This document shows positions 1-5,809 of a stretch of 14,972 nucleotides of DNA, piece after piece. A model generated the notes under the pieces. It saw only the letters and a list, made by a program, of their open reading frames with translations. It had not been told where the DNA came from and searched no databases. A program made the position numbers and the translations under genes. The DNA comes from JALZAA01 sp035316025 (lineage in GTDB: Bacteria; Actinomycetota; Acidimicrobiia; IMCC26256; JACDBD01): assembly GCA_035316025.1 (NCBI GenBank), contig DATFXL010000032.1, forward strand, positions 1 through 14,972, read 5' to 3'. The first letter of the stretch is position 1. Every line of letters starts with the position of its first letter.

Positions 1-786
1 CTGTACGAGGCGTGGGTCCGCCTTCAGCACGGCGACGTCGACACCGCGCTCGTCTACTCGTTCGGGAAGTCGAGCCTCGGCGACCTGCCGACCGTGCTCA
101 GCCAGCAGATGGACCCGTACTACGTGGCGCCGCTGTGGCCCGACAGCATCAGCATCGCCGCCCTGCAGGCGCGCGCCTGGCTCGACGCCGGCCACGACGA
201 GGGCGAGATGGCCGCGGTCGCGGCCCGCAGCCGGCGCTTCGCCAAGGACAACCAGTGGGCGCAGGTCTACGGCGACCAGGACCCCGACGACCTCCTGCGC
301 GAGCCGTACGTCGTGTCGCCGCTGCGCAAGCACGACATCCCGCCGATCTCCGACGGCGCCACGGCCATCGTGCTCGCCGCCGGCGACCGGGCGCGCGACG
401 TGACCGACAATCCGGTCTGGATCCGCGGCATCGAGCATCGCATCGAGGCGCACGGGCTCGGCGTGCGTGACCTCGCGCACTCGCCGTCGACGAAGGCGGC
501 GGGCGAGGCGGCGGGTGTCAACGGCGTCGACGTCGCCGAATTGCACGCGCCCTTCAGCCACCAGGAGCCGATCCTCACCGAGGCACTCGGGTTGAGCGAC
601 GGCGTGAGCGTGAACCTCACCGGCGGCGCGCTGACGACCAACGTCGTGATGGCGGCCGGGTTGACGCGCATCGGCGAGGCGGCGCATCTGATCACCACCG
701 GCGACGCCGGACGGGCCGTCGCCCACGCCACGTCGGGCCCGGCGCTGCAGCACAACCTCGTCTGCGTGCTGGAGGGTGAGGAATGA
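1..786 (+). CDS. ltp4: Thiolase-family protein, Ltp4-like (5' end cut off by window)
   Basis: Reading frame 1 is open from the first base, so the gene starts outside the window; 261 residues remain. It is a thiolase-fold protein of the SCP-x/lipid-transfer type. From memory of the family it resembles mycobacterial Ltp4 (Rv3522, about 354 aa), so roughly 90 N-terminal residues are missing, including the usual nucleophilic Cys region. Visible landmarks are a PYYVAPLWPDS stretch near residues 40-50, a SDGATAIVLAAGDRA segment, NLTGGALTTN, and the C-terminal HATSGPALQHNLVCVLEG. No Cys is seen at the GPALQHN site, where I would look for the second thiolase Cys. Its stop overlaps the next start (ATGA, 783-786), so the two thiolases are translationally coupled, as Rv3522/Rv3523 are adjacent in M. 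tuberculosis. Expected role: shortening of acyl-CoA side chains (sterol or branched lipid) in the cytoplasm, probably as a subunit with the next protein; this is inference. Confidence 0.85.
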   Translation: MYEAWVRLQHGDVDTALVYSFGKSSLGDLPTVLSQQMDPYYVAPLWPDSISIAALQARAWLDAGHDEGEMAAVAARSRRFAKDNQWAQVYGDQDPDDLLREPYVVSPLRKHDIPPISDGATAIVLAAGDRARDVTDNPVWIRGIEHRIEAHGLGVRDLAHSPSTKAAGEAAGVNGVDVAELHAPFSHQEPILTEALGLSDGVSVNLTGGALTTNVVMAAGLTRIGEAAHLITTGDAGRAVAHATSGPALQHNLVCVLEGEE

Positions 787-1940
787 GCCAGCTTTGCGCG
801 GTCGTCGGCATCGGCCAGACGAACCACAAGTCGGCGCGCACCGACGTCTCCATCGCCGGCCTCGTGCGCGAGGCGGCGAGCCGCGCCCTCGAGGACGCGG
901 GGATGCGGTGGCAGGACATCGATGCCGTCGTCATCGGCAAGGCGCCCGACATGTTCGAGGGCGTCGTCATGCCCGAGGCGTACCTGGCCGACGCGCTGGG
1001 TGCGACCGGCAAGCCGATGATGCGCGTCCACACTGCCGGCAGCGTCGGCGGGTCGACCGCGCTCGTCGCCGCCAGCCTCGTGCAGGCCGGCATCCACCAG
1101 CGCGTGCTGACGGTGGCGTTCGAGAAGCAGTCGGACGCCGACGCCATGTGGGCGCTGTCGCGCCCGCTGCCGTTCGCGCCGCCCACGCTCGCCGGCGCCG
1201 GCGGCTACTTCGCCCCGCTCATCCGCGCCTACATCCGCCGGGCGGGAGCGCCGAACAACATCGGGATGATGGTGGCGGTGAAGGACCGGATCAACGCGCT
1301 CAAGAACCCGTACGCGCACCTCCACCTCGAGGACATCAGCATGGAGAAGGTGGAGGAGTCCCCGATGCTGTGGGACCCGATCCGCTACCTGGAGACGTGC
1401 CCGAGCTCCGACGGCGCGTGCGCGATGGTCATCGCCGACGAGGCCGTCGGCGACCTCGCCCCCAAGCCGCCGGCGTGGGTGCACGGAACGGCGATGCGCA
1501 GCGAGCCGACGATGTTCGCCGGGCGCGACGCCGTGAACCCGCAGGCGGGCCGGGACTGCGCCGTCGACGTGTTCGGTCAGGCCGGCATCACCAACCCGCG
1601 CGAGCAGATCGACTGCATCGAGATGTACGTGCCGTTCAGCTGGTACGAGCCGATGTGGCTCGAGAACCTCGGCTTCGTGCCCGAGGGCGACGGCTGGAAG
1701 ATGACCGAGAAGGGCGCCACCGCCCTCGACGGCGAGTTGCCGGTGAACATGTCGGGCGGCGTGCTGTCGACGAACCCGATCGGCGCCTCGGGGATGCTCC
1801 GCTTCGCCGAGGCGGCCATGCAGGTTCGGGGACAGGCGGGGGAGCACCAGGTCGAGGGTGCCCGCATCGCGCTCGGCCACGCCTACGGCGGCGGCTCGCA
1901 GTTCTTCGCCATGTGGGTGGTCGGCGCCGACAAGCCGTAG
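783..1940 (+). CDS. ltp3: Thiolase-family protein, Ltp3-like
   Basis: Complete 385-aa thiolase-fold protein, close in length and motifs to mycobacterial Ltp3 (Rv3523, about 394 aa, recalled from memory). The N-terminal half has VVGIGQTNHK (residues 7-16), GKAPDMFEGV (52-61) and RVHTAGSVGGSTA (81-93). In classical thiolases the nucleophilic Cys lies in this last segment; here Gly86-Ser87 occupy it, so ordinary thiolytic chemistry is doubtful. The C-terminal half has NMSGGVLSTNPIGASG and GHAYGGGSQFFAMWVVG. A Tyr in HAYGG recalls the Ltp2-type retro-aldolases of steroid side-chain degradation, where Tyr residues replace Cys chemistry (established for Ltp2; inferred here). The start is fixed by the ATGA overlap with the upstream Ltp4-like gene. 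A DUF35/OB-fold partner would be expected just upstream of the window. The gene ends 28 bp from a convergent SRPBCC gene. Confidence 0.9.
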   Translation: MSQLCAVVGIGQTNHKSARTDVSIAGLVREAASRALEDAGMRWQDIDAVVIGKAPDMFEGVVMPEAYLADALGATGKPMMRVHTAGSVGGSTALVAASLVQAGIHQRVLTVAFEKQSDADAMWALSRPLPFAPPTLAGAGGYFAPLIRAYIRRAGAPNNIGMMVAVKDRINALKNPYAHLHLEDISMEKVEESPMLWDPIRYLETCPSSDGACAMVIADEAVGDLAPKPPAWVHGTAMRSEPTMFAGRDAVNPQAGRDCAVDVFGQAGITNPREQIDCIEMYVPFSWYEPMWLENLGFVPEGDGWKMTEKGATALDGELPVNMSGGVLSTNPIGASGMLRFAEAAMQVRGQAGEHQVEGARIALGHAYGGGSQFFAMWVVGADKP

Positions 1941-1968
1941 CCGGCGTCGGCGAAGACGATCCGGACGG

Positions 1969-2409
1969 TCACGTCGTAAGTGCGCGGTCGAGATTGTCGT
2001 AGCACCGGTGCCAACCTCCCCGCTGGCCGTCGCGGATCGGGTCCGTGGGGATGCCGCTGTTGACCATCAGGACGGTCGTCCCACCCTCGCGCTCGGAGAA
2101 CTCGAGCTCGATCATCTGAGGGTTGTCCGGGTCGTGGTCCCAGACCCAGGTGAAGGCGAGCCTGTGCGGCGCCTCGATCACCGTGTACTCACCGTGCGCG
2201 CCCCGCTGCTCTCCCTCGGTGTCGCGCATCACGACCCGGACCGTTCCGCCCACTCGCAGGTCCACCTCGGCGACCGGCGTGTCCCAATCGGCGGCGGCGT
2301 GGAGCCAGCGCCGAAGCACCTCCTCGCTGGTCCAAGCGTCGAACACGGTGTCGATCGGGGCGTCGAAGGTCCGCTCGATGCGAAGCACGAGTCCGCCCGG
2401 ATCCGTCAT
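1969..2409 (-). CDS. AHSA1/SRPBCC-domain protein
   Basis: 146-aa protein of the START/Bet v 1-like SRPBCC superfamily, AHSA1 subgroup: a single domain with a hydrophobic cavity for a small ligand, cytoplasmic, with no obvious catalytic set. Landmarks are the first strand and helix (RIERTFDAPIDTVFDAWTS), RRWLHA around residues 37-42, the central VGGTVRVVMRD and GEYTVIEAPHRLAFTW, and a C-terminal helix beginning near GGWHRCYDNLDRAL. The ATG at 2409 is chosen because it overlaps the stop of the upstream ArsR gene (ATGA on the minus strand). A longer in-frame reading from 2493 would run into the ArsR coding region and is rejected. ArsR-SRPBCC pairs are a widespread two-gene arrangement, and the ArsR is the likely repressor of the pair. 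The ligand is unknown; detoxification or stress roles are guesses. Confidence 0.93.
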   Translation of the reverse strand: MTDPGGLVLRIERTFDAPIDTVFDAWTSEEVLRRWLHAAADWDTPVAEVDLRVGGTVRVVMRDTEGEQRGAHGEYTVIEAPHRLAFTWVWDHDPDNPQMIELEFSEREGGTTVLMVNSGIPTDPIRDGQRGGWHRCYDNLDRALTT

Positions 2410-2726
2410 CGCGGCTTCGCCTTTCGCTCGTCCAGATACTCGCCGACGACGTCGAAGAGGCGTTCCCAGCGCGACCGCTGCTCCTCGATCCATTCCGAGG
2501 GCTCGGCAAGTCTGTCGGGCCGGAGCGTGAGTCGATGGTTGCGGCCGTCGATCACACGGGTCACCACGCCGGCCTCCTCGAGCAGTTTCAAATGGCGCGA
2601 GATCGTGGGCTTCGAGACGCCGAACCCCCGGGTCACTTCGCCGACGGTCGCGGCTCCGCCGCTCAGCCGCTCGACGATGTCCCGTCGCAGCGGGTGGGCG
2701 AGGGCCTTGAATGGATCGTTAGCCAT
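2406..2726 (-). CDS. ArsR/SmtB-family winged-helix repressor
   Basis: 106-aa winged-helix regulator. FKALAHPLRRDIVERL (about residues 6-21) is the standard ArsR opening helix. VGEVTRGFGVSKPTISRHLKLLEEAGVV (about 28-55) is the helix-turn-helix, followed by a wing TRVIDGRNHRLTL and a dimerisation helix ending EWIEEQRSRWERLFDVVGEYLDERK. There is no Cys pair typical of the arsenic or cadmium sensors (no ELCVCDL motif), so it is not a classical metal sensor and belongs with the SRPBCC-linked ArsR group. The ATG at 2726 is preferred over longer starts because the protein begins right at the conserved fold and a TATAGT hexamer lies exactly 7 nt upstream, consistent with leaderless transcription. It is likely autoregulated through the palindrome over its start codon and also controls the divergent DUF899 gene. 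Confidence 0.93.
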   Translation of the reverse strand: MANDPFKALAHPLRRDIVERLSGGAATVGEVTRGFGVSKPTISRHLKLLEEAGVVTRVIDGRNHRLTLRPDRLAEPSEWIEEQRSRWERLFDVVGEYLDERKAKPR

Positions 2727-2741
2727 TTGACTAACTATAAT
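2719..2741. promoter_or_regulatory. Bidirectional promoter with ArsR operator candidate
   Basis: An AT-rich island in very GC-rich DNA. The 16-mer TTAGCCATTTGACTAA (2719-2734) is an imperfect inverted repeat (6 of 8 positions pair) lying over the arsR start codon. On the plus strand TATAAT (2736-2741) is a perfect -10 box. On the minus strand TATAGT (2739 down to 2734) ends 7 nt before the arsR ATG, so arsR mRNA can begin at its start codon. The two -10 boxes overlap, so RNA polymerase can hardly occupy both at once, and one ArsR dimer could block both directions. No good plus-strand -35 box is seen. Confidence 0.65.
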
Positions 2742-2771
2742 CCTCGGCGATGCCAGACCCCGGGACAGAGC

Positions 2772-2777
2772 AGGAGG
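2772..2777 (+). promoter_or_regulatory. Shine-Dalgarno site deciding the DUF899 start
   Basis: AGGAGG lies 5 nt before the ATG at 2783, the strongest ribosome binding site noticed in the window. It favours 2783 over the in-frame ATG at 2750, which has no such site but lies 8 nt after a perfect TATAAT and could serve as a leaderless start adding 11 residues. Confidence 0.7.
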
Positions 2778-2782
2778 AGCCG

Positions 2783-3502
2783 ATGGCGCAGCACACGGTG
2801 GGAACGCGAGAGGAGTGGCTGACCGCCCGCAAGGAGCTGCTCGAGGCGGAGAAGGCGCACAGCCGTCAGAGCGATGAGCTCGCGCGCCGGCGACAACAGC
2901 TTCCATGGGTGCCGATCGACAAGGAGTACGTCTTCGAGACGGACGACGGGACCAAGACGCTCGCCGAGCTCTTCGACGGGCGCTCCCAGCTTCTCGTGTA
3001 CCACTTCATGTTCGGCTTCGGACTTCGGGTCAACGACGAGAGCGAGGGCTGCACCGGGTGTTCCTTTGCCGCCGACCACTTCGACGGAGTCATCCCCCAC
3101 CTCAACGGCCACGACGTCACGCTGGTGTGCTCGTCGATCGCACCGCTCGAGAGGCTCCAGGCCTACAAGCGGCGAATGGGGTGGGAGTTCCCGTGGGTCT
3201 CGGCACTCGGCAGCGACTTCCACTACGACTTCGGAGTGGCCTTCACACACGAGCAGCAACAGAAGGGCGCCGAATTCAACTTCCGGCACGTCGACCAGCC
3301 CGCCCCGCAGCGCGAGGGCATGAGCGCGTTCGCGTCCGAGGATGGAGTGGTGCACCACACGTACTCCGCGTACAACCGCGGCGTGGAAGCCCTCATGGGG
3401 ACCTTCCAGTTCCTCGACCGCGCGCCGGCGGGTCGCAACGAGGACGACCTGGAGTTTCCGGGGGCCTGGTGGCGACGTCACGACGAGTACGGCTTGCCGT
3501 AG
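2783..3502 (+). CDS. DUF899 thioredoxin-like protein
   Basis: 239-aa protein of the DUF899 family, predicted to have a thioredoxin-like fold. An N-terminal helical region (residues 8-40: REEWLTARKELLEAEKAH) leads to LPWVPIDKEYVFETDDG, then RSQLLVYHFMFG (68-79) and a CxxC pair in EGCTGCSF (Cys90, Cys93), followed by AADHFDGVIPHL. The C-terminal half carries GWEFPWVS, DFHYDFGVAF and a WWRRHDEYG ending. Family members are about 220-260 aa, so this one is full length; no signal peptide is visible, so it is probably cytosolic. The CxxC position suits a disulfide reductase or peroxiredoxin-like activity, but no reaction has been established for the family to my knowledge. It is divergent from arsR and shares its promoter region, so ArsR control is likely. 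An alternative leaderless start is at 2750. Confidence 0.93.
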   Translation: MAQHTVGTREEWLTARKELLEAEKAHSRQSDELARRRQQLPWVPIDKEYVFETDDGTKTLAELFDGRSQLLVYHFMFGFGLRVNDESEGCTGCSFAADHFDGVIPHLNGHDVTLVCSSIAPLERLQAYKRRMGWEFPWVSALGSDFHYDFGVAFTHEQQQKGAEFNFRHVDQPAPQREGMSAFASEDGVVHHTYSAYNRGVEALMGTFQFLDRAPAGRNEDDLEFPGAWWRRHDEYGLP

Positions 3503-3539
3503 CGCGCGTCGGTCGCCGTCGTCGCCCAGCCACGACGCG

Positions 3540-3567
3540 ATCGAGCCCGGCCGAAGCCGGGCTCGAT
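3540..3567. terminator. Strong hairpin between convergent genes (bidirectional terminator candidate)
   Basis: A perfect 12-bp stem (3540-3551 with 3556-3567) closes a 4-nt loop: CGAA on the plus strand, TTCG on the minus strand, where it becomes the very stable C(UUCG)G tetraloop. It lies between the DUF899 stop (3502) and the end of the convergent gene (3585). No U-tract follows on either side, so it is not a textbook intrinsic terminator; U-less hairpins are often proposed as terminators in actinobacteria. Confidence 0.6.
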
Positions 3568-3584
3568 TCGCGACTCGAGGTGTT

Positions 3585-4223
3585 TTACGCCAGGCGGCGG
3601 TAGATCAGCTGCGTCGTCTGGGACGGGTCGTCGGTGTAGACGCCGTCCGTCTTCTTGTCGACGAACTTCGCCCAGTCCTCGTCGGACGCCAGCGCCTGCT
3701 GGGTCGCCTCCAGCTCCTGGATGTTCTCGTGACCGGTGAGCCACGCGACGCTGCCGTAGTTCCCGGTCATGCCGGCGAGGAACAGCACGGGTGTGTCCAT
3801 GATCTTCTCGGCCCGCTCCGCGAGCTCGATTCCGGCCTCCATCCCTTTCCCGACGTTTCCGGTCGCGCAGATTGTCTGAACCACGGTGGCGTACTCGATC
3901 TGCCGGTCCGGGTCGGGCTCGCCGTAGAGCACCTGGGCCAAGAGGTCGTCGGCGCCGCCGATGGTCAGGTCTGCGCCGGCGTCGACTGCGGAAGCGAACC
4001 CGTCGTCGGCGTTCAACTTGTCACCGGCCGCCTCCAACGCCGCGAGATCCGGGACGAATGTGCTCCACGCGAGTACACCGACATCCGGCGAGTACACCTG
4101 CATGAACAAGCTCACCGGCAGTCCGGTGATCTTGTTGACGCTCTCGGTCTGGGCGAGTGCCCACTCCATCGACTTGCGCGTGTGGCCGGGTCCGAGACGG
4201 ATCCGGCGGCTGAACAAGTACAT
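3585..4223 (-). CDS. Protein of unknown function, two ferredoxin-like repeats
   Basis: 212-aa cytosolic protein without signal or membrane segments. I know similar uncharacterised actinobacterial proteins but no assigned function. It looks like an internal duplication. The first half (1-105) starts MYLFSRRIRLGPGH and carries VLAWSTFVPDLAALEAAGDKL followed by DDGFASAVDAGAD. The second half (about 108-212) has VAWLTGHENIQELEATQQAL followed by DEDWAKFVDKKTDGV. The repeated strand-helix pattern fits a dimeric alpha/beta-barrel (ferredoxin-like, NIPSNAP/ABM-type) fold, with both halves packing into one pseudo-dimer. The start ATG at 4223 follows a weak purine-rich GGGGCAGAG. The gene is about 150 bp downstream of the Crp-type regulator on the same strand and convergent with DUF899 across a hairpin. 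A small hydrophobic-ligand or monooxygenase-like role is possible but not shown. Confidence 0.85.
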   Translation of the reverse strand: MYLFSRRIRLGPGHTRKSMEWALAQTESVNKITGLPVSLFMQVYSPDVGVLAWSTFVPDLAALEAAGDKLNADDGFASAVDAGADLTIGGADDLLAQVLYGEPDPDRQIEYATVVQTICATGNVGKGMEAGIELAERAEKIMDTPVLFLAGMTGNYGSVAWLTGHENIQELEATQQALASDEDWAKFVDKKTDGVYTDDPSQTTQLIYRRLA

Positions 4224-4261
4224 CTCTGCCCCAATCTGCCCCCGGGCTTTCCCAGCCCGAT

Positions 4262-4301
4262 CGAGACCCGTCCTGCCCGGGGGAAGTGAAGAGGGGTCTC
4301 G
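4262..4301. repeat. 8-bp inverted repeat in leader or intergenic region
   Basis: CGAGACCC (4262-4269) and GGGTCTCG (4294-4301) are perfect complements separated by 24 nt. They lie in the 153-bp space between the end of the Crp-type gene (4377) and the start of the two-repeat protein (4223). It could end the upstream transcript, form a leader structure or bind a regulator; the sequence does not decide. Otherwise I see no gene in 4224-4376. Confidence 0.35.
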
Positions 4302-4376
4302 GGCGCGAGGGTTTCAGGCGACCGGCACCGGCGCAAGGGCCGTATGGCACGGCTCGGATACTGAGCTCGCGGTCGC

Positions 4377-5081
4377 TTATGCGTGAAATGACCGCAGGGC
4401 GTCGAGCTGCAGGATCCTGATGCTCCGGTGGCCGGTCGACACGAGATCGCGGTCTCGAAGGACGGCGAGGGCGCGGGCCACCGACTCACGTGACGTGCCG
4501 ACCAGCTCGCCGATCTCATGTTGCGACAGCGGAACCTGGAGCGCCGCGTGCTCGTCCGCGGTCAGCCCGTCGGCGAGCTCGACCAGGAGGCGGGCGACCC
4601 GAGTTGTCGCGTCATAGGAGCCGAATTCGACTCGGCGTCGGTCGGCCTCGCGCAGTCGACCGATGAGCATGCGCATCAGCTCGACGGCGGCCTTGGGGCG
4701 CTCGGCGATGAACGACCGAAATTCCTCGGCGGTGACGACGTGTGCCGTGACCGGCTCGAGCGCGACCACGCTGGCAAGGCGGGGCTCCGAGTCGAGGGCG
4801 GCGAGCTCGCCGATGACGTCGCCGGGTCCCCGTACGCCGAGCAGAGACTCGTCGCCCTGTTCGGTGGTCACCACGATCTTGACCGTGCCGTCGACGATGA
4901 CGAGCACGAAGTCGCTCGAGTCGCCTTCGGTGAAGACGCGCGTGTTCTGCCGGTACCGGCGTTGCCGCCCGCGGGCGAGGAGCGCGGCTCGGTCGCGCTC
5001 GGGGAGCGCCTCGGCAAATCCATGGAGCAGCGGCGCTCCTGCCACATCCGGACGGTAGCGCCGCCGTCCAGTCCGTCGCAT
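4377..5081 (-). CDS. Crp/Fnr-family transcriptional regulator
   Basis: 234-aa regulator of normal Crp length. The N-terminal cyclic-nucleotide-binding beta-roll spans about residues 20-125 (FTEGDSSDFVLVIVDGTVKI, then GPGDVIGELAALDSEPRLASVVA). A long dimerisation helix follows at 125-150, then a C-terminal winged HTH (about 160-225) with SQHEIGELVGTSRESVARAL as the recognition segment. In the phosphate-binding cassette Glu92 and Arg101 are kept, but the residue after Arg (Ser83 in E. coli CRP) is Leu102, so cAMP binding is uncertain. No Fnr-type N-terminal cysteine cluster is present, so it is not an iron-sulfur oxygen sensor. The ATG at 5081 is chosen because longer in-frame readings (up to 5537) run antisense through the lipoprotein gene. 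Targets are unknown; it could act on the downstream gene on the same strand. Confidence 0.9.
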   Translation of the reverse strand: MRRTGRRRYRPDVAGAPLLHGFAEALPERDRAALLARGRQRRYRQNTRVFTEGDSSDFVLVIVDGTVKIVVTTEQGDESLLGVRGPGDVIGELAALDSEPRLASVVALEPVTAHVVTAEEFRSFIAERPKAAVELMRMLIGRLREADRRRVEFGSYDATTRVARLLVELADGLTADEHAALQVPLSQHEIGELVGTSRESVARALAVLRDRDLVSTGHRSIRILQLDALRSFHA

Positions 5082-5177
5082 TGATTCGCGGCGGGCCGCG
5101 ACGAGGCGATGAGAACAGGGCAGCAGCCCCGAACCGCCCTCGGGCAGGGAGAGAGTGGCCCGAGAGCCGCCGCCCCG

Positions 5178-5206
5178 ATCATGTCTACCCCAAGTCGCGG
5201 AGTCAC
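5178..5206 (-). promoter_or_regulatory. Possible promoter of the Crp-type gene
   Basis: On the minus strand GTGACT (5206-5201) and CATGAT (5183-5178) stand 17 bp apart, each matching 4 of 6 consensus positions, and would give a leader of about 90 nt before the ATG at 5081. The rest of the 193-bp divergent region 5082-5274 holds no gene that I can support. It contains a 7-bp inverted repeat CTCGGGC/GCCCGAG (5139-5145, 5158-5164) of unknown use. Confidence 0.3.
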
Positions 5207-5274
5207 GAAGCGAGCCGGCGCGAACACCTCGGCGTCGTCCCTTTGAGCCAGCCTCGCTCATACGCTGTTGCGTC

Positions 5275-5799
5275 GTGAGCATGCGCGCGACCGTCACGGT
5301 GGTGCTGGTCGCGCTCGCGCTTGCCGCGTGCGGTTCCGACGATCGACGGCTGGGCGGCGGCAAGCCGGGCGCGGCGCCGCAGCCGTCGGTCCGGGGTGAC
5401 GCGGTCGCGCTGTCGGGCGAGGTGAACGGCGCGCTCCAGATGCACGATCCGCCGTCGTGCTCTCCGAGCAGCGTCGCGCTCGTCGGCACCATCGGCGGGG
5501 AGCAGTATTCCCTCACGGTCTTCGCGCTCTTCGCCAACTTTCCCGGCGGTCAGACCATCGACCTCCCGCAGCCGGCCGCGGTCTCGACGGGCGTCAAGCT
5601 GAGCGGGCTCCGCGCCGGCCCGTGGCAAGCCGACTCGTCCCGGGGATCGGGGCGCATCACGGTCGGCCTCGACCTGCGCACGGGATCGTTCGACGCCGAC
5701 CTCGTCGGCGACGACGGCGGCCGCGTGCACGCCGCCGGCACGTGGCTGTGCGTCACGGGCGGGCCCGTCCCCACCTCCGCGCCGCCACCGAGCACCTAG
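5275..5799 (+). CDS. Small secreted lipoprotein, unknown function
   Basis: About 174 residues from the GTG at 5275 (172 from the ATG at 5281). The start MRATVTVVLVALALAACGSDD is a lipoprotein signal peptide: one Arg, a hydrophobic core and the lipobox L-A-A-C, so the mature protein would be diacylated at Cys and anchored outside the cytoplasmic membrane. The mature part is rich in Gly, Ser and beta-strand patterns (VALVGTIGGEQYSLTVFALF, GRITVGLDLRTGSFDADLVG) and ends in a Pro/Ser-rich tail. Two further Cys (in PPSCSPS and TWLCVTGG) could form a disulfide. I do not recognise the domain. TACGCT (5261-5266) lies 8 nt before the GTG, favouring a leaderless GTG start; in-frame ATG 5155 is far upstream and would bury the signal peptide. 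The sulfite-oxidase gene begins 10 nt after its stop, so co-transcription is likely. Confidence 0.85.
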   Translation: MSMRATVTVVLVALALAACGSDDRRLGGGKPGAAPQPSVRGDAVALSGEVNGALQMHDPPSCSPSSVALVGTIGGEQYSLTVFALFANFPGGQTIDLPQPAAVSTGVKLSGLRAGPWQADSSRGSGRITVGLDLRTGSFDADLVGDDGGRVHAAGTWLCVTGGPVPTSAPPPST

Positions 5800-5809
5800 G
5801 GTTCGCCCC

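Noticed and set aside
267..1880. 537-codon open frame on the minus strand opposite the thiolases
   Set aside because: Arg/His/Val-rich sequence without recognisable motifs, antisense to two clear thiolase genes; long antisense frames are expected at this GC content.
2406..2726. Arsenic or metal sensing by the ArsR protein
   Set aside because: No ELCVCDL-type or other Cys/His metal site is present; the SRPBCC partner points to a different ligand class.
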